From Prinia subflava (lineage: Eukaryota; Chordata; Aves; Passeriformes; Cisticolidae), in the NCBI RefSeq assembly GCF_021018805.1, contig NW_026960607.1:1180501-1244500 (forward strand): 64,000 nt of DNA. Direction: 5' to 3'. The translations under genes and the position numbers were made by a program. Positions within the stretch are counted from its first letter, which is position 1. Every line of letters begins with the position of its first letter. Under the pieces are notes generated by a model, which did not search any database, was not told the origin of the DNA, and saw only the letters and a list, made by a program, of their open reading frames with translations. This document shows, in pieces, positions 21,353-31,770 of this stretch.

Positions 21353-24259
21353 ATGCCTTTCGATACGGTCTTGAAAGAGGACTCCATAGCTTTGGATGTC
21401 TGGAAATCTATTATGGAACGAAAGCACGTTCCTGTTTCCTGGGCAGAACTTCAGGGTTTGTTTGAATGGGCCCGGGGGCGTGGCTTCTTTAGCGATCCGG
21501 CGGACGCATTTTCTGGGGAGGTATGGGGCAGTTTGGGGGAGTGCCTCATGGACTTTCTCTCCTCTCCCCTCATGCTGGAGGCAGCCAGGTTGTTGGTTGT
21601 GTGGCGAAAGATTGATCTCTTTTTCCGGGAAATGGATCCCGCTAGCTCAGAGATCGCGGCAGATTCTCTGAGCGACCCTCCCTCTCCGGTGGTAGGTGGG
21701 GGCCGCAAAGGGACGCGGCCACGGTATCGGACGTGGGATTCCCGTCCGAGCTCGACCCCCTGTCTCCGAGGTCGGAGGATTCTTTTCCTCCCCCTCCGGC
21801 TGATGCGCTGGAAGATTTGTTCCTCTCCGATTCGGATTTCGAATTTTTGGGGAACAAGGGAAGCCTGAGCCCGCCCCGGCCACTCGAACAGCGAGAGGGC
21901 GGGGCCCCGCAGTCGTCACGGCCGGCCCCGCCCACTCCTGCACCGCGGCGCCGTAGAGTGGGGATGGAAGAGCCTTCCATTCAAGCCTTCCCAGCACTGA
22001 CGGGCGGGGAGGAACCCGCGGTGCGGGCCCCGCCCCTTCTCTAGAGCATGATTCTATTACCATGCTCTCCCCGAACTGCGGAACTTCCACGACGTATCCT
22101 CTGGATACGTCAAGGGTGGAGCCGCCCCCCGCGCAGCCCCACTTGGGCGCCGAGGGTGGCTCCTTGGGCGCCTCTGCGCCTGCGCCGCCTCTGCAGAGCA
22201 TGCAGGGGGCGGGCGCCGCTGGAGGCGGGGCCTGTATCGGCTCTTCGCCGGCCCCCGTCCTGTTGGGTGGGCAGTCCGTGCATTCCCTTTCGGGGGGGCT
22301 GCCGCCTGCTATTGGCCGGCGGAGCCTCGGTGAAACTTTACTCGGCGGGATCCCTGACCCAGCGGCGGCTAGCTCGGGCAAGGGCTGAGCGGCGCCGATC
22401 CCCACTCCCTTCCTGGGTTACCCCCCCACTGCACCGGCCGCGCCTGCGGTGCTGACCACGGCGCGCGGCGAGGGTGCAGTCCCGCGAACCGCGCCTGCGC
22501 CGTTGATCGCGGCGCGAGACGGGGACGCAGCCTCGCGGGCAGCCCCGTTCCCCCCCCGCGCTGAGTGCGCAGGCGCCCTTGACCACAGCGCACAGTGGAG
22601 CGAAAGCTCCACCAGCCGCACCCGTCCCAGCACATTGTAATCTGCCTGCACGGGGCTCGAGGGTTCTATCGGAACCTACGCCTATTGAAGAGCCCTATAC
22701 CCGTGCTGCGGCGGGCGTAGGCACCGCCGGGGCTGCGGAAGCGCCAGCGGGCCTGCCCCCGCAGCCTCCCACCGGCGCTGCGCCTGCGATCGGAGCAGGC
22801 GTTACAGTTTTTAATTTCAGCACTGGTGGGGACGCAGCTGGGGTCCGGCCGGCCCTTCCCAGGGCCAAGAGACCCCGCGCTCTGGGATCCTCCACCTGGA
22901 CACTCCCTCCCTGTAATGTCAGTGCGGCCGAAGGACCAGGAGCGATTTTGGGGGGAAGTTAGAGTCAAGATGGAGGAAGTGGAGGAATGCATGTGTACAC
23001 ATCGTCCCCCGGAGTCTGAAAAGATTAGCTCTACTGATGTTGTTTCTGACACTGCTGGACCTCCGGTGTCTGGCATTCAGCTGGCCCCCAGCCAAGTGTC
23101 TGCCTCTGTCCCTGTGGAGCCCACGGGACGGGATGTGGCAGGTCCTGCCACCCTACCAGGAGGTCTCCAGGCTTTCCCTGTCATAACAGGTGTTACCCAT
23201 AACACCCACCAGCCTTTGCATTGGAAAGCCTTGATGGAGCGTCGTGATAAGGTGGGGAAATATGGCTTGGGGTCTAGTGAAGTAATGCAGATGCTCAGGT
23301 TTTTCAACGGTCATCTTTTAACACCTTACGACATCCGGAGTCTAGCTCGGGCTCTGTTTCCACCTGTCGAATATGAAATTTTCGAATCAAAATGGAGTCA
23401 GTTAGCAAACAGCACAGTGGAGCAAAATGCCACATTAGGCCCAACTGATGTCAGGCGCACGGTTGATACCGATAAGCTGCTGGGCATTGGAAATTATGCC
23501 GATGCCAGTGGACAAGTTGGGTTTGCGCCCTTGGTGCTTGAGCAGTGCCAGCAGGTAGGCATGGCAGCTCTGGTTCAGACCATAGCAATGGCTGCTCCAG
23601 AGGAATCGTTTGCCACAATTGTTCAAGGAGCTGATGAGCCATTCCTGCAATTTGCAGGAAGGCTGACTGCTGCAGTGGAAAAGCAGGTCGGTGATCCCGA
23701 GCATAGGAAGGTATTACTTAAGCACCTGGCCCGAGGCAACTGCAGTACTGATTGCAGGAGGATCATCGTCGCACTTCCTGGTGATCCGTCCATCGCTCAG
23801 ATGGGAGAGGCCTGTGCAAAGATAAGCACACATAACCGCAAGTTGGTTGCCTTGGCTGATGCTGTGCAGTCGCCTGTGGCTACGGCTGTACAACCAGCCG
23901 TGGCCCCTGTGATGCAGCCTGCTTGGACGGTCCCTCAGGGCAGGCTGCAACAGCAGGGCAGTCCCAAAACCAGGAAGAAACAGGGGAAGAAAGTGCAAAA
24001 AACCACAGCCCCCTTGTTTCTGTGCGCTCGATGAGGAAAACCAAATCACTATGCAAATAATTGCAAGGCGATGGTGCATGCCAATGGCCATCTCCTTCTG
24101 GTGTCGGGAAACACGAAACTCAGCGCGAAGCAGAGACGCACTCAGACACAAGTGTCTCTGCCCCCACCCGAACCGATGGAGGTCTGCTTAGCAGGCTTGC
24201 AGCCAGCACCCGCGGCTCAGCGGGTGTTGACGTCTGCACAGCAGAATCTGTCCTCATAA
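21353..24259 (+). pseudogene. gag: gag: matrix, GC-rich linker, capsid and broken zinc knuckle
   Basis: The likely start is the ATG at 21353 (MPFDTVLKED). Matrix is open to about 21720, where the frame shifts; a GC-rich proline/alanine linker is spread over three frames (21733-22044, 22062-22388, 22579-22962). Capsid is then open from 22826: N-terminal part, YDIRSLARALFP, and the major homology region (IVQGADEPFLQFAGRL). At 24032-24034 a TGA falls at the second cysteine position of the single visible CCHC zinc knuckle; the same frame continues for 75 more codons to 24259, passing over the frameshift heptamer at 24106. Gag would build the particle; this copy cannot. Confidence 0.85.
24106..24112 (+). 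promoter_or_regulatory. gag-pro -1 ribosomal frameshift heptamer
   Basis: GGGAAAC, placed so the gag codons are GGA AAC, the standard X XXY YYZ arrangement. A -1 slip enters the frame of the dUTPase-protease. Confidence 0.8.
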
Positions 24260-24909
24260 ATTCGGACAAGATACACAGGGTCCCCTTGGATGCCTTTGGT
24301 CCTTTGGGTGATGGCATGAGTGCTTTCCTCATGGGGAGGTCTAGTGCCATCATTCAGGGTATCATTGTGCACACGGAACTCATCAATGCTGATTTTTCAG
24401 GGCAGATTCACGCGATGGTCTCCACACCTACCCCCCCTCTGACTATCCCAAAAGGCACACGAATTGCTCAACTTGTTCCTTTTAAGTCTTCTATTTCTAG
24501 GATGGAGGACTGGTCACGAGGTGACGGCGGCTTCAGCTCTACTGGGCCACCTCAAGTGCACTGGACTGTTGCCCTGACCAAAGACCGTCCTGAGATGGTG
24601 TGTACTGTGTCCATGGCTGGTGCAACGCCGCCAGAGATTCAAATTCGCGGCCTCCTGGACCCCAGGGCCGATGTTACGATTCTCTCCCTGGCGGCTTGGC
24701 CCCCGCAATGGCCTTTGAGCCTGGTGCAGACACCCGTGACGGGCATAGGAGGAACAATGCAAAGCTATGTGAGCCAGAATCCCATTGTCGTTACCAACCC
24801 GGAGGGACAGACAGCCATGGTTTGGCCTCATGTTATGAACACTCCTAAGAACCTCTGGGGGAGGGATGTTTTGGCCGCGTGGGGGGTGCGACTCAGCACG
24901 GATTTTTAA
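24107..24909 (+). pseudogene. pro: pro: dUTPase-like domain plus protease with lost active site
   Basis: The frame is open to the TAA at 24907-24909. The first part resembles a trimeric dUTPase, which hydrolyses dUTP: GSAGVDV (motif 1), FLMGRSS (motif 2) and a weak motif 3 (ELINADFSGQI) without the usual catalytic Asp pattern. The second part is an aspartic protease that would cut Gag and Gag-Pol. Its active site reads Asp-Pro-Arg (24658-24666) where the family needs Asp-Thr-Gly, so it should be inactive. The C-terminal GRDVLAAWGVRL resembles the conserved GRD helix of retroviral proteases. It overlaps gag by frameshift and pol at its end. Confidence 0.85.
24900..24906 (+). promoter_or_regulatory. 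Candidate pro-pol -1 frameshift heptamer
   Basis: GGATTTT immediately before the pro stop, in phase as G GAT TTT. It resembles the G GAU UUA site used by some betaretroviruses but is not a textbook heptamer. A -1 slip enters the pol frame. Confidence 0.5.
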
Positions 24910-26700
24910 TGGGGGCCACTGTGATGAAGGGTGCAGAGTGTCCCATGCCTCCTTTACAGTGGCTGGTGGACAAACCCATCTGGGACAATCAGTGGCCCCT
25001 CTCTCATGACAAGCTAGTCACCCTTCGCAAACTTGTACAGGAGCAGTTGGACCAGGGGCATCTGGAGCCATCTACCAGTCCCTGGAACACTCCTGTGTTT
25101 TGTATCAAAAAGAAGTCTGGGAAATGGTGGTTGCTACAAGACCTCCGAAAAATCAATGCCGTGATGGAAGGCATGGGGACATTACAGGCGGGCATGCCAT
25201 CGCCTACCATGCTTCCCGCAGACTGGCCGGTCATCACTGTGGATCTGAAGGATTGTTTTTTTACGATCCCTCTGCATCCCGATGACAGACCAAAATTTGC
25301 CTTCATGGTACCAACAATAAACAATGCCAAACCTGCGCAGAGATATCAATGGAAATTTTTGCCTCAAGGAATGCGAAATTCCCCGGTATTATGCCAATGG
25401 TATGTGGCCCGTGCCTTATCTAGAGTCCGCAAGCAGTTTCCTGACGCTCACGTCTATCATTATATGGACGACATTTTGGTGGCTGTGCCCACCCAGGATG
25501 AGCTGCTGAGGATACAGCCTCAGTTGCTGAATGCTCTGCATTCACATGGACTGCAGGTGGCTCCAGAAAAGGTACAACAGCAACCTCCCTGGAAATATTT
25601 AGGTGTCAAAATTCTGGAACGGACTATCCGTCACCAGGAGGTGCAATTTGTGCAACCTGTGAAGACACTGAATGATGCTCAGAAGCTGGTAGGTGTCATC
25701 ACTTGGTTATGTCCTTACCTAGGACTAACCACCGCACAACTGTCTCCCTTGTTTGAATTATTGAAAGGGGACACTGATTTAAAGTCACCTCGTCAATTGA
25801 CCCCTGAGGCACAAAAAGTGCTGGAGGAGGTGCAGCAAGCTGTTTCGGCCCACCAGGTGTACCGTATTGAACCTTCCATTGATGTCACTGTGTTCATCAC
25901 CACTCCTGATTTACATCCTACAGGTATCATTGGCCAATGGAACGATGATTGGACTGATCCTCTGCACGTCTTGGAATGGGTCTTCCTGCCTCATCAGCCG
26001 AACAAGACGGCAACTGCGTTGTTTGAATTGATTGCGCACTTGATAATCAAGTGCCGACAACGCTGCTTACAATTGATGGGGGCAGATCCCTCAAAGATCA
26101 TACTCCCGGTTCAGAGGGAGGAATTTGATTGGAGCTATGCGAACAACGTTTCGCTACAAAGTGCTCTAGAGGGTTTTTCAGGGCAGATAACTTATCATCT
26201 GCCCAGCCACAAGCTATTGCAAGTGGCAAAAAATACTCGATTTTCATTACGACCCAAAAACAGCCAAGAGCCAGTGCAAGGACCCACCGTCTTCACTGAC
26301 GGTTCAGGCAAAACAGGAAAAGCCATTGTTACCTGGAAGGATGGATCTGAATGGCAGGTTTTGGAAGGCCATGAGGACGGGTCAGCCCAACTGGTTGAAC
26401 TAAGGGCTGCCGTCATGGCATTCAAAAAATTCTCTCAGACACCCTTCAATCTGGTCACGGACTCAGCTTATGTTGCCGACATTGCACAGCGATTAGGGTA
26501 TTCAGTTTTGAAGGAAGTCAGTAACCCTGCCTTGTTTCATCTGCTGAAGACCTTATGGTGTGCAATTCAGTCCAGGGTTCATCCCTATTACGTTCTGCAC
26601 GTTCAAAGTCACACAAATTTGCCAGGCTTTGTAGCGGAAGGTAATGCAAGGGCTGACAAGTTGGCTAACCCAGCATGGGTTTCTCCTCAGCCTGACACTT
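24903..26700 (+). pseudogene. pol: pol: reverse transcriptase and RNase H
   Basis: A long open frame (24879-26780). The RT has LPQGM, catalytic YMDD at 25461-25472 and the thumb and connection segments, with no break. RNase H shows its acidic residues in TVFTDGSG, in QLVELRAA, in NLVTDSAY and in GNARADKL. Near 26690-26705 one base is gained or lost: after PAWVSPQP this frame reads 25 meaningless residues to its stop, while integrase continues in another frame. RT and RNase H could fold, but no full Pol can be made from this copy. Closest relative in the window is the family A pol at its left edge. Confidence 0.9.
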
Positions 26701-27648
26701 GCGCAGGCCAAGGCATCGCATGGGTTTTTCCACCAAAATGCGCATACGCTGCAGAAGCAGTTTCACCTGACGGCCACTGAGGCTCGTGACATTGTCGACT
26801 CTTGTGACGACTGTCATGCCCTTGGTGCGCCGTTGCCGGCAGGGGTTAACCCCAGGGGCCTTAAGGCCTTGGAGCTCTGGCAGACCGATGTCACCCAGGT
26901 CGCCGAGTTTGGCCGGCTCAAGTATGTGCATGTCACGGTGGACACATTCTCCTCTGCAATGTGGGCTTCGGCTCACACTGGGGAAAAGGCCCGCGATGCC
27001 ATTGCCCACTGGAGGCAGGCTTTTGCTGTACTAGGCATACCTTCCGTCGTGAAAACCGACAATGGTCCTGCTTATGCCTCTCAACAGGTATGGCAGTTCC
27101 TACAGTCATGGGGTGTGACTCACAACTTTGGCATCCCTCATTCTCCAACAGGACAAGCAATTGTAGAGCGTGCTCATGGTACTCTCAAGCATGTCCTCCA
27201 GAAGCAAAAACGGGGAATGCAGGGTGAAACACCTCACAGTCGCTTGGCCAAAGCATTGTACACCATCAATTACCTTACAGTTCCGCAGAACTCAAGTAAC
27301 CCTGTGATTGTAAACCACCTCCTCTCGTTGCAGGCTTCAGATGACACGCATCAGCCTCGAGCAAAGGTTTGGGTCTGGAATTTAGTCACCAAACAATGGG
27401 AAGGACCCAATGACCTGATCGTTATGGGGCGTGGGTATGCGTGCGTGTCCACAGATACTGGGGCACGCTGGGTACCTTCAAAGTGTGTCCGTCCTGACCT
27501 GCGACAGCAGAGGCAGAATCCGGCCGATAGGCGAGATGGAGGCCGTGACATGACTGAAGGTCATCAAATGGATGAATCCTTGGGCGATGACTCGGACGCA
27601 GATGACGCCAGTGATCGCTCTGATGATTCCTCCATGGACAATCACTGA
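26690..27648 (+). pseudogene. pol: pol: integrase with acidic C-terminal tail
   Basis: Open frame from 26644; real sequence starts near 26690 (LAQAKASHGFFHQ). The zinc domain H-H-C-C (HGFFHQNAH ... CDDC), the DDE triad (WQTDV, KTDNGPAY, TGQAIVE) and the C-terminal domain (GRGYACVST) are complete, so integrase itself looks intact apart from its separation from RT. The last 35 residues are strongly acidic (DDSDADDASDRSDDSS), an unusual tail for an integrase. Translation stops 83 bp before the LTR, leaving no room for env. Confidence 0.9.
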
Positions 27649-27713
27649 ACTCTGTACAGTTTTTTCCACTGTAAAAATTGTTCATTTTTCTTTTTCTCTT
27701 TTTTCTTTTTTTA

Positions 27714-27731
27714 AAGATAAAAAGGGTGAGA
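27714..27731 (+). promoter_or_regulatory. Polypurine tract
   Basis: aaagataaaaagggtgaga just before the 3' LTR; interrupted by two T. Confidence 0.65.
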
Positions 27732-28056
27732 TGTCACCCTGGTTTTGCAGACTTTTCTAAGCCTTCTGTTATATTCTTCATATTGGAGTCAGAAATTTCA
27801 CCTTATCACACTTGCTACTATAAACACTGGCCATGTTTTGCTAACTGTCTTTCATTGTTTACATATTTCTAGGTGGGAGGAGAAATGTGATTGACAGTTA
27901 GCTCGACCAACGTGGATTGAGAGGTGGAATTCCATCCTCCAATCCACAGGCACCATGGGAAATGTATAAAACTGAGTTTTGTAAATAAACTCGCCCCTTT
28001 TCCTGCTTCGCTCACCAGCGTGTCCTCATGTGGTTCTTTCCGTGTCCACTGTGACA
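27732..28056 (+). mobile_element. Family C 3' LTR
   Basis: 325 bp, TGTCACCC ... TGTGACA, about four differences from the 5' copy including one 1-bp indel in a T run. Confidence 0.93.
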
Positions 28057-28062
28057 GATCAC

Positions 28063-29485
28063 AGATAGGGTTAGGCAATCCCAGTCTGATCTGGAGTCAA
28101 TACTTGCAAGAAATGCAAAGGGCAATAAGAAAGGATTCTAGAAATACATAAGCAGCCATAGGAAGGGCATGGAAAAGACTGAGATACTCCAAGTCTTACC
28201 AGCCTATCTCTACTAGTAAAATCATCTTTCAGCAATCCCAGGCCCCAGAGACCAGAGGGAAAGTATGGAACATTCCATGAAGGTAATTTATGCCCAGAAA
28301 ATCACATCATAAAGCATTGTGTGAGAAGTCTTCTGAAAAACTCAATACCACTTTGTTTTCACTCCAGGCATTTTGAAGGAGTGACACCTAATGCCTCCCT
28401 TGTAACTTAATTATTAAATCAATTAATTTAAAAGTTTATTTGTTGCATTAATCTTTACTAGTCAGGAAAATAATCCTGTTTGTCAGTAGGAAAAATATAA
28501 GGCTCTCTAGGTGTAAATCAAAGGTTAAAAAAGAGGATGCATTTTATTAGAATGCTTTGTATTTAACTTAAGTAAACTGGAAATGAAGACAACAGAAATG
28601 TGAGTGATTCTGACACAACTACTGCACCCACTCAATGCCATTGAAAAGTGGATGCAGAATGCTCAAGGAATTCCTTCACAGACCTCAGTCAACCTGTAAA
28701 CACCTAGGTGGGACTCATACTGAGAGAAGTTCCAAAAAGCAGGACACTCAAAAAAGGGTTAGATTCTATGTGTAACAAAACCATCACATAACATCTATAG
28801 ATGTGAGTTAAGATATATATACCAATCATTAGAGAAAGCTCCTTGAAAGGGAACATTATGTCCTTGAAAGGGTAGTTATGTAATTTTCAGTATCAAATGA
28901 AATAATTCTCTGAAACACTTACTACTCTTATTCTAAGCAAAGAAGGATAGTCCTACACTCATTGTGCCTTACTCCCCTAATTGATAGGATTCATCTGGAT
29001 TTACAGCTCCAAGAGGGAAATAGCTTGTCTGGTGCAGAGAACAGAACTATAACTATGGATTTATCAATTTATGTAACTGAAAAGGATTATAAATGTCAAT
29101 ATACCCTAATGGTAGCAGCAGTACCTTTTCTTCCAGTATCAGTGCTCTAAGTTATCTCACAAATATATTATACATTAATACAAAACAACATCTGTGAGGG
29201 CTGTGCTAGCTTTAACAGTTAATATTTACATTTGCACTTAGAGATGCCCCATCTGAAGTATGAAGGAAAAACCTAAAGTTAGGAACTTACACATAGCATT
29301 TCCCTCAAGGATTCCTACACCAATAATGCAGAAAATGAAGCATATGTAAGTGCATATTAAACATTTCTTTTTTCGTTTCCCCTTTCTTCAGATGGAAGCA
29401 GACAATAGAGCCTATCCAAACACATTTTACTGAAGAGAATCTAGCAAGCTACATTTCCTAGCTACAATATCAAAACATTGTGGAA
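28063..29485. other. Non-coding interval
   Basis: AT-rich, no gene, no recognised repeat. Confidence 0.6.
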
Positions 29486-29491
29486 GGTAAT

Positions 29492-29816
29492 TATCACCGC
29501 GGGGCCTGACCAGAAGAATGAGACTCGGGACACAGTTCTGGGTTCAGCAGAGCAGGGCAGGAAGACCACGTTTATTTACAAAAACCTGGTTTTATACATT
29601 TCCTATGAGGCCCATCACTGGAGGATGGAATTCCCACCTCCTCACCACATTGGTCAAGCCAACTGTCAATCACCTTTCTCCTCCCACCTAGAAATATGTA
29701 AACAATGAAAGAGTTAGCAAAACATGGCCAGTGTTTACATTCACGAGCGTGAGAGACTGCACCTCTCTCCTTCAACATGAATGCTCGGCAAACCAGGAAA
29801 AAACCTCATGGCAACA
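29492..29816 (-). mobile_element. Family C solo LTR
   Basis: 325 bp. The minus strand starts TGTTGCCATGAGG and shares long stretches with the family C LTRs (cactggccatgttttgctaac, tttctaggtgggaggagaaa). A perfect 6-bp direct repeat ggtaat flanks it (29486-29491 and 29817-29822). The last bases are GTGATA, one change from the GTGACA end of the provirus. It lies 67 bp from the next ERV. Confidence 0.88.
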
Positions 29817-29889
29817 GGTAATCAAGCAGCAAGCTATAGCAGGGCACTGGCAAGATGGGCTGGAATTTCTGGTCATTTCTGAAGAAGGG

Positions 29890-30665
29890 TGTTGGAGTCC
29901 AGAGGATCCCTCTGACAGCCCTGGAGAGTCAGGGGGCTGTACAGGGGGGTCTGGGATCTGTACAAGGGGGTCAGCCAGCCTCCCACAGAGCCCAGGACTC
30001 TGATTCTGGCTTCTATCCATGGAAGTGAATGCTCACATGAAGGAAGAATCACAGATCCTAAGAATTTAGAAGCAGATAGTAGTTTGTCATAGAGTATAAA
30101 TATAGAGATTAGGATTCATAGTATACGGGGCTGAGAGGACAAGATGGAGGAATTGGGGAGTGGCCCCTAGTTTCCTTGTTCTTGTTCTCATCCCCCATCT
30201 TTTGCTGATTTGGACTTTAGAGATTGGTTTAGAATAGAACTGACATGTTAGCGTAGCAAGTTAGTATTGGTAATGTTCTGTAAACAATAAATACGTCTTG
30301 GACTGTGGTTGGGTCGGGGATACGGTACATAAGGTACGGGGCTCTCTGATCCGCCCCAGTCCAGCGGCAGCCCAGCGCCAGTCCAACGGCGTGTCTTGCT
30401 TTGCTGGGGACGCCTTGCAAAGCCGAACAAGAACTGTTAGATAATATGAAATAAACAACCTTGATAACCTGAGCTGCTGGACTCACAGTGTCGTCTCTGC
30501 CTTCGGTGTGAAACACTCAGGGCAAAGAGAAGACAGAAAACCTTATTATCTTGGGGAACAGCAACCCCAGGAAAATACCCAGGGAACAGCAACCCTGGGG
30601 GAAGATTTCACCTCCTCGGGGAACGGCCGCCCCGAGGGGAATCTCGGGGAACATCAACCCCGAGA
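29890..30665 (+). mobile_element. Family D 5' LTR
   Basis: Starts TGTTGGAGTCC. The 3' end is fixed at ...CCCCGAGA by the target duplication of the 3' copy, so the termini are TG...GA. AATAAA-like signals lie at 30287 and 30450. The last 116 bp form four hairpins. Confidence 0.9.
30550..30665 (+). promoter_or_regulatory. Array of four U5 hairpins with 8-nt loops
   Basis: H1: 30550-30556 / 30565-30571, loop AACAGCAA. H2: CCCAGGG 30578-30584 / CCCTGGG 30593-30599, loop AACAGCAA. H3: CCTCGGGG 30614-30621 / CCCCGAGG 30630-30637, loop AACGGCCG. H4: TCTCGGGG 30642-30649 / CCCCGAGA 30658-30665, loop AACATCAA. H1 contains one G-T pair; the rest are perfect. H4 ends on the last base of the LTR, two bases before the primer site. 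The same array is in the 3' LTR. Confidence 0.82.
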
Positions 30666-30667
30666 AC

Positions 30668-30682
30668 TGGTCCTTCGAGCCG
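30668..30682 (+). promoter_or_regulatory. Primer binding site, tRNA-Tyr
   Basis: tggtccttcgagccg, 15 bases complementary to the 3' end of tRNA-Tyr, two bases after the LTR. Confidence 0.78.
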
Positions 30683-30902
30683 TCTCGACAGCCAAAGACT
30701 CAGGAGAAGACAAAACTCCGTCATCAGAAGATAACAGCAGAGTCAGCAGTTCGCCGTCCTCTGAATCTCCAATCGGACCGACGTGACCCAGGGGCCCGGG
30801 GAGCGTCATCTCGCAGCTGCAGGACAGCGGGGACAACTCCGATTCCAGTTCCAGAGGGAGGAGAAGGCTGCATCTAGGTGAGACCAGTCAGAAACCAAGA
30901 AC

Positions 30903-31770
30903 ATGGGGGGGAACATATCCCAAGAGCAATTACATATTCTAACATCTCTGCAAAATATTGTTGCTGCACAGCCTGCAGCTTTATCTAACAAGGAGCTGAG
31001 AGCTCTTCTAAAATGGATTTGCCTTGAGATTCCACGTTGTAAGACGGAACTATTGTTCCAAGTAAATTTCTGGGAAGATGTAAACAAAAAGCTATATCAA
31101 AAAGCCACAAAGAGAGATAAGACAGCTCTCAAATTGCTGGCACCAGCTCGGTCATTGCTGGAAATTATAGCACAGCACACCGGGGAGAAATCAGATCTCC
31201 CACGGCAGCTGAGAGGCAAGGAGGAGCCAACTGCTCAAGCCTCGACTCAGCAGCCACCTCAAATTTTGCTTGTAAACCCCGAGGATGGGACAAATGCTCA
31301 GAATCAGTCTGCAGCATCTTCCCAGACCCCACCGCAAAGCGTCAGTTTGCCAATGACTTCTTCACCAGTCCCGGGAAAATTACACTGTGTTATCAATTCT
31401 GCCTCACAAGAGCACCTTGACATGGTACTTTACGAGCTCGAGCCTTCTCCACATAAATCTAAACCCAGAGAAAGGCATGCTAGTGCTCCACAGCTGAGAC
31501 TTCACCGTCCATTTCGGGCTCTTCCCCGCCCCCCTGCCAGGAAACCACGGCGACCAGCTCGAGGTCCTGCGACCTTGCCTTCCCCAACCCCCGCAAAGAA
31601 ACAAGGTCGGGAGGGGGTAGGGCGAGGAATGCAGCACCAGCCGCTCCACCGGGGGCGGGGGGAGGATTCTTGCCGCAGGCAAGAACAGTTTGCACAGGAA
31701 GGGTTTGAAACGGAGGAGGAGGAAATTGACATCGGGGAAGGTGAACTTTTACTTTGGGGAAATGATACTC
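30903..31770 (+). pseudogene. gag: gag: myristoylated-type matrix and linker
   Basis: The ATG at 30903 is followed by Gly-Gly-Asn, a myristoylation context. The frame (to 31823) covers the matrix domain (ALLKWICLEI, QKATKRDK, LLAPARSLLEI) and a proline- and basic-rich linker ending ETEEEEIDIGEGE. Compared with the older family D gag (8710-9670), about 50 bp after this acidic stretch are missing, and the downstream sequence continues in the next frame. The last residues before 31823 are therefore out of frame. Start and domains are clear; the frame change is the main defect in this part. Confidence 0.85.

Larger units (their letters stand above)
20869..28056 (+). mobile_element. Family C provirus without env, 7.2 kb
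   Basis: Bounded by two 325-326 bp LTRs and by the perfect target duplication gatcac (20863-20868 and 28057-28062). The LTRs differ at about four positions by eye (roughly 1%), indicating a fairly recent insertion. The order is LTR, tRNA-Trp primer site, gag, dUTPase-protease, RT-RNase H-integrase, LTR. Only 83 bp separate the pol stop from the 3' LTR, so there is no env. gag is broken, protease has lost its catalytic motif and pol is frameshifted. dUTPase upstream of protease and two -1 frameshifts are betaretroviral traits; the tryptophan primer is alpharetroviral. Confidence 0.93.

Noticed and set aside
24061..24160. Separate small gene starting at ATG 24061
   Set aside because: This is the -1 frame entered from gag at the GGGAAAC site, not an independent start.
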